Translations under genes and position numbers: made by a program
Notes under the pieces: model-generated
The model's input: the letters and a program-made list of their open reading frames with translations, nothing else
What the model was told of the DNA's origin: nothing
Databases searched by the model: none
Assembly: GCA_027315315.1 (NCBI GenBank)
Contig: DAHUYG010000038.1
Coordinates: forward strand, 16,074-80,073
From: Acidimicrobiaceae bacterium
GTDB lineage: Bacteria; Actinomycetota; Acidimicrobiia; Acidimicrobiales; RAAP-2
DNA: 64,000 bases
Direction of reading: 5' to 3'
In this document: in pieces, positions 60,565 to 64,000 of the stretch
Numbering within the stretch: the first letter of the stretch is position 1
How the letters are laid out: each line of letters begins with the position of its first letter

Positions 60565-62260
60565 GGCGCTGTTGAACAAGGCTCTTCCCCGCCGGGGAGG
60601 AGGCGGCGTAGCGTGCTGGTGGGTCCTCGGGGATGAGCCCGCACCGAAGAGCCGGAGTTGAGGGGGAAGATCCGGTCGCGCTGGATTTGGCCTCGGGCCA
60701 ACAGGTGTCGTGCCCTCCTTGGGACGTCCCCGAGGACCCCTATGGGGCCGGCGAGCACCCAGTTGCCGTCGGTTCTGGTGAGCCCGAGCACGACCAGCCT
60801 GCGCAAGTTGAGGGCGGCGACGCGCCGGTGCGCCCAGGCCACATTGCGTTCGACGCCGCGATAGCGAAGCCGGCGCTTGCCCTTGGCCACCAGCCAGGAG
60901 ATCGACCGCTCGGCCATCGGGCGGTGCTGTCGATAGACGGCCCGCAGCTCGTCCTCGCTCCAGGCCGCTCGGGCCTCGACCAGCTCGGCGTCGTGTGCAG
61001 AGACGCTGAAGGAGCGGGCCCTCGCCTTGGTGCAGCGGGACCGCATCGGACAGGGGCCACAGTGGGGTGCGAACCTGGCCACGCAGGCGCTCGAGAGCTT
61101 GGCGGTGTGACCGGCCGGGCAGGTGACGACGCCCTGGTCGTGGTCGACCACGAAGTCGTCTCGCACGAACCCCCCGGGGATGACCGGGCGGCTGGGCAGC
61201 GGCTTGATGACCAGGCGGTGGTGCCGCCGCTTCAAGCCTGCCCGCACCGCTCCGGACCCGTAGGCCGAGTCGGCCAGGACCTCGAGGCCATCGGGCTCGG
61301 CGGCCATGAGCTCGACCCCGACCGGCCCATCGGGGGCATTGGCCGCGGTGAGCTTGAGCGCTGTGATGATCCCGCTCTCGGGCTCGGTGGCCAGGTGGGC
61401 CTTGAAGCCGTCGGTGCGCACGGGGCGGTGGACTTGTGGCCGTGGCGAGCCTCGACGTCGACCGTCGAGATGACCCGGTCCTTGGCCATCTTGCGGGCGA
61501 TCCTCCAGGTGCCCTCTCTCAGTAGGTTCGACGTCCCGGCCGGCGATCAAGGCCAGAAGGCCGATGGAGTCGGCGGCCATCTCGGCCGAGGGGCTCGTCT
61601 CGGCCGCCGCCAGCACCGCCTCGGCGTCGTGGACCAGCCCGGTGACCAGTTCGTTCCTGGCCACGGTGTCGGACCACTCGATGATGGGCTTGCCCCCTCG
61701 TCGCTGGCGGTCGAGAGCTCGACCAGGGCCGCCTCGGGCACCGCTCCTCGCACCTTGCGGATGGCCGCGACGAGCTGGGTGACGGTGTCCTGGGTGGCCA
61801 CCGCGTCGTCCAAGATGCTCGAGTCGAGGGCCCGCCGGTGCTTGCCAACGAGCACCCCGGTGGCGGCGACCACGGCCGCACCGCGTCGAAGATCCGCTGG
61901 GGCCGCTCGGAGTTGGGCAGTCGGCTCCGCCAATAGGTGAGGACGGTGAAGTCGAAGCCCTCATCGTCGAGGGCCAGGCCGCAGGCGACCTTCCAGTCGA
62001 TCCGGGTCCGCAGCGCTCAGATGGCGTCGCGATCGGACAGGCCTTCCAAGGCCTGGAGCACCATGACCGGGCAGACCACCGGCGCCGGGGTGGAGGGGGC
62101 GTCCCCTCTCGGAGGGGAACAGGTCGGCGAAGTCCTCGTCTATGAAGAGCTCTTCTCGGTGATCGGCCAAGAAGGCGTAGACGGTCCCCTCTTCGATCAG
62201 CCCCCGGCACAGGGCCGCGGCATCGAGGAGGTGGCGGTCGGGATCGGCTTTGCCTTGCAT
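60561..62260 (-). pseudogene. IS1182-family transposase, frameshifted
   Basis: The protein is readable only across several frames. The N-terminal GKADPDRHLLDAAALCRGLIEEGTVYAFLADHREELF is in one frame. Middle pieces include ALDSSILDDAVATQDTVTQLVAAIRKVRGAVPE and SDTVARNELVTGLVHDAEAVLAA. The C-terminal part from DGFKAHLATEPESGIITALKLTAANAPDG to NVAWAHRRVAALNLRRLVVL is intact. Visible DDE residues are in TVDVEARHGH, GLEVLADSAYGSG and HRPMAERSISWL. The terminal TAG is supplied by the CTAG target repeat at the element edge. Confidence 0.85.
60565..60575 (+). repeat. Left terminal inverted repeat of the IS1182-type element
   Basis: GGCGCTGTTGA directly follows the CTAG copy at 60561-60564 and matches the inverse of the right end exactly. 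Confidence 0.85.
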
Positions 62261-62312
62261 GGCCAATTCTCGCCCGCTGGCTGGCAAATCGCGAGCCTTT
62301 CGGCGCTTCAAA

Positions 62313-62323
62313 TCAACAGCGCC
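62313..62323 (-). repeat. Right terminal inverted repeat of the IS1182-type element
   Basis: TCAACAGCGCC, the exact inverse of the left end, is followed directly by CTAG (62324-62327). That CTAG also contains the TA target and first base of the adjoining IS630 element. Confidence 0.85.
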
Positions 62324-62326
62324 CTA

Positions 62327-63554
62327 GTGTCCTGGAAGCTGATCCACTGTGAAATGCCGTTCACCCGTCGGCGTTGATGGCGGCGCAGTATCCAGCGAGG
62401 CGTTCGAGGATCTGCTCGGCCGTCTTCGTCCAGACGAATGGACGCGGGTTCTCGTTCCAGGTGGTGACCCAGGCGAGGATGTCGGCAGCGAGTTCTTTCA
62501 CGTTGCGATGGGCGGAGCGCTTGAGCTTCTTGGTCGTGAGGGCGGAGAACCAGCGCTCAACGAGGTTCATCCACGACCCATAGGTGGGAGTGAAGTGGAA
62601 GTGGAACCGTCGATGCCGCAACAGCCAGCGGTGCACGAGCGGGGTCTTGTGGGTGGCGAGGTTGTCCAAGATCGCATGCACGTCGAGCTCGGCGGGCACC
62701 TCACGGTTGAGCTTGTTCAAGAAAGCCACGAAGTCGCCGCTGGTGTGGGACTTGCGAATGTCGGTGATCACCGTCCCGGTGGCCACCTCCAGTGCCGCGA
62801 AGAGATCACAGGTGCCGTTGCGTTCGTAGTCATGGGTGGCCCGAGCCGGGGTGGTGGGCAGCATGGGCAACGTCGGGACGATGCGGTTGATGGCCTCAAT
62901 CTGGGGCTTCTCGTCGACCGCGAAGACCGCCGCGGCAACCGGAGGGCTCATGTAGAGCCCGACGAGATCACGGATCTTCTCCACGAGGTCCGGGTCCGGC
63001 GACACCTTGAAGCTGTCTTCGCGCCAGGGCTTGAGCCCGAAGGCCCGCCAGATCTCACGCACCGTCGTGTGGCTGATCCCGTGGCGCTTGGCCAGGGACC
63101 TCGTCGACCAGTGGGTTGCGTCCTCGGGAGCACTTTCGAGCGTCTCGACCACGATCGCCTTGATCACGTCGTCGCCGATGGTGCGGGCCGCTCCCGGGCG
63201 AGGAGCGTCGACCAGCCCGTCGAGCCGGGCGGCCCCGAAACGCTGACGCCACTTACCCACCGTCACCGGGTTGCAACCCAGCTCGGCTGCGATCTCGGCG
63301 TGGGTCGCGTCCCCCGCCGCGCAGGCCAGCACGATATTGGAGCGAAAGGCCAACGCCTGCGACGAGGAGTCCCGGCGTGCCCAGCGCTCCAGGGTAGAGC
63401 GCTCCTCGGCGCTCAAGATGATCTCGACGGTCGGTCGTCCGCGACGTGCCATGGTCTCCCTCCGATGTTGGCGTACAACACCGGAGGAACGCGCCTCGAA
63501 CGCAACAATTCCCGCTCAGCGGAGATTTATCCGCGAATCAGCCTTCCAGGACAC
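62327..63554. mobile_element. IS630-family insertion sequence, apparently intact
   Basis: The ends are inverted repeats starting GTGTCCTGGAAG (62327 onwards, and the reverse complement CTTCCAGGACAC ending at 63554), flanked by the TA duplication typical of this family (62325-62326 and 63555-63556). It is about 1.23 kb with one complete transposase gene. It directly abuts the IS1182-type element. Confidence 0.88.
62361..63452 (-). CDS. IS630-family transposase
   Basis: A 363-aa DDE transposase. Two N-terminal helix-turn-helix regions (HAEIAAELGCNPVTVGKWRQRFG and SLAKRHGISHTTVREIWRAFGL) are followed by the catalytic domain. The three acidic residues are visible in AVFAVDEKPQIEA, VHAILDNLATHKTP and PTYGSWMNLVERWFSALT. 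No stop or frameshift interrupts it and both terminal repeats are present, so the element could still be mobile. Confidence 0.93.
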   Translation of the reverse strand: MARRGRPTVEIILSAEERSTLERWARRDSSSQALAFRSNIVLACAAGDATHAEIAAELGCNPVTVGKWRQRFGAARLDGLVDAPRPGAARTIGDDVIKAIVVETLESAPEDATHWSTRSLAKRHGISHTTVREIWRAFGLKPWREDSFKVSPDPDLVEKIRDLVGLYMSPPVAAAVFAVDEKPQIEAINRIVPTLPMLPTTPARATHDYERNGTCDLFAALEVATGTVITDIRKSHTSGDFVAFLNKLNREVPAELDVHAILDNLATHKTPLVHRWLLRHRRFHFHFTPTYGSWMNLVERWFSALTTKKLKRSAHRNVKELAADILAWVTTWNENPRPFVWTKTAEQILERLAGYCAAINADG

Positions 63555-63567
63555 TAGTCGCCGGTTG

Positions 63568-64000
63568 CTATTTGCACGAGGGGGGAATCGACCCGTCGAC
63601 CTCGGTGCGCCCCCCGCGCCCCGCGACCAACGTGACCGACACCGAGTCCGCTGCCGCGGACTGAGTGATCTCAAGAACCCCGGAATCCCGCTGCGACACG
63701 ACTCGTCCTCCACGCACCGTGACCCGATAACCATGCGGGTACTGGCCCGGTGGCACCAAGATCGCAGTGCACGCACCGCGGCCAAAGCGGTGGTGGTCCG
63801 GCGCGGTCGTCGAGTACGTGAGATGGAATTCGCGTGTCGGCGCGTCGAAGCCGTAGGTCAACGGCGTCCCTGAGACCACCCGGGGGTAGGGCTCGGCCAG
63901 GACATCCAGCTTGGCCTCATTCACGTTCGATCCCGTGCCGGGGCGGGCGGCGTCGGTGACAAGTCCCTCGATGCTCGGGGGCTTTGACCCCGTCGGATCT
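63568..64000 (-). CDS. C-terminal part of a GH5 endoglycoceramidase-like glycosidase (partial)
   Basis: The frame is open from the window edge to a TAG at 63568-63570. It reads SIEGLVTDAARPGTGSNVNEAKLDVLAEPYPRVVSGTPLTYGFDAPTREFHLTYS, then VPPGQYPHGYRVTVRGG. The AKL-x-VL-x-PYP-x-x-V-x-GTP and the beta-rich tail match the C-terminal Ig-like domain of GH5 endoglycoceramidase-type glycosidases. The catalytic TIM barrel must lie beyond 64000. The track starts it at an internal GTG (63924), but the frame continues upstream. A Ser-Cys-Lys end lies 12 nt from the IS630 border. Confidence 0.65.
   Translation of the reverse strand, partial: DPTGSKPPSIEGLVTDAARPGTGSNVNEAKLDVLAEPYPRVVSGTPLTYGFDAPTREFHLTYSTTAPDHHRFGRGACTAILVPPGQYPHGYRVTVRGGRVVSQRDSGVLEITQSAAADSVSVTLVAGRGGRTEVDGSIPPSCK

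Larger units (their letters stand above)
60565..62323. mobile_element. IS1182-type insertion sequence (decayed)
   Basis: Bounded by perfect 11-bp inverted repeats, GGCGCTGTTGA at 60565-60575 and TCAACAGCGCC at 62313-62323, and by a CTAG duplication on both sides (60561-60564 and 62324-62327). The element is about 1.76 kb. It carries one transposase gene on the minus strand that is broken by several frameshifts, so it is not autonomously active. Confidence 0.85.

Overview
The window comes from a very GC-rich actinobacterium. The evidence is a phosphatidylinositol-mannoside locus (pimA, acyltransferase, PIP/PI synthase, HIT protein, thrS) in mycobacterial order, F420 metabolism (CofE, NpdG, a DDN-type protein), a MshC-type cysteine ligase, and GTG starts with leaderless TANNNT promoters. 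Gene content hints at a deep-branching lineage such as Acidimicrobiia, but that is inference. Nearly every base is coding and no stretch over 300 bases lacks a gene; the longest gap, about 254 bases at 33733-33986, holds an 11-C run and a promoter. I saw no rRNA, tRNA or CRISPR array.

Region 1 (1-14.6 kb): the inositol-lipid genes run leftward (thrS, HIT, then pgsA, acyltransferase, pimA), but an EF-G-like GTPase and cofE sit between HIT and pgsA on the opposite strand. An mshC-type ligase, npdG, fabI/inhA-type enoyl reductase and three surface-polysaccharide glycosyltransferases follow.

Region 2 (14.6-28.5 kb and 34.5-41.9 kb): most of a cobalamin pathway in two blocks. A leftward block (cobU-cobS-cobD-cobC-cobQ-cobN-chelatase ATPase) starts from a clear cobalamin riboswitch and is joined by 4-7 nt stop/start overlaps. 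cobO diverges from it, and cobB lies beyond a DUF664 gene and a truncated IS110 transposase. A rightward corrin-ring block (cobI-cobM-cbiD-cobL-cbiG/cobJ-ferredoxin-cobH/cbiX) starts from a leaderless promoter whose spacer is a perfect 10-bp-arm dyad. Early (CbiX, CbiD, CbiG) and late (CobN) cobalt-insertion markers coexist. cobA, cobK/cbiJ and cobT are not in the window.

Region 3 (28.5-34.4 kb): a decayed homogentisate dioxygenase beside an intact FAH-family hydrolase and an MBL hydrolase, then GNAT, an aminoglycoside-phosphotransferase-fold kinase, a DDN-type protein and a small membrane protein.

Region 4 (41.9-51.6 kb): accessory metabolism: aldo/keto reductase, SCO6745-like protein, MBL phosphodiesterase, beta-lactamase-fold hydrolase, a TetR gene with its operator coupled to a diiron oxygenase, family III CoA-transferase, HAD hydrolase, a 21-residue cationic microprotein candidate, a secreted DUF3089 lipase and a frameshifted MarR gene.

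Region 5 (51.6-60 kb): a kdp potassium locus in which KdpD is split. Its cytoplasmic N-terminal half ends the leftward operon (micro-ORF, kdpF, kdpA, kdpB, kdpC, OB-fold, kdpD-N). Its membrane/kinase half starts the divergent operon (kdpD-C, kdpE).

Region 6 (60-64 kb): a DinB gene, then an IS1182-type element with a decayed transposase and an intact IS630 element stacked at one CTAG site, then the C-terminus of a GH5 glycosidase running off the window.
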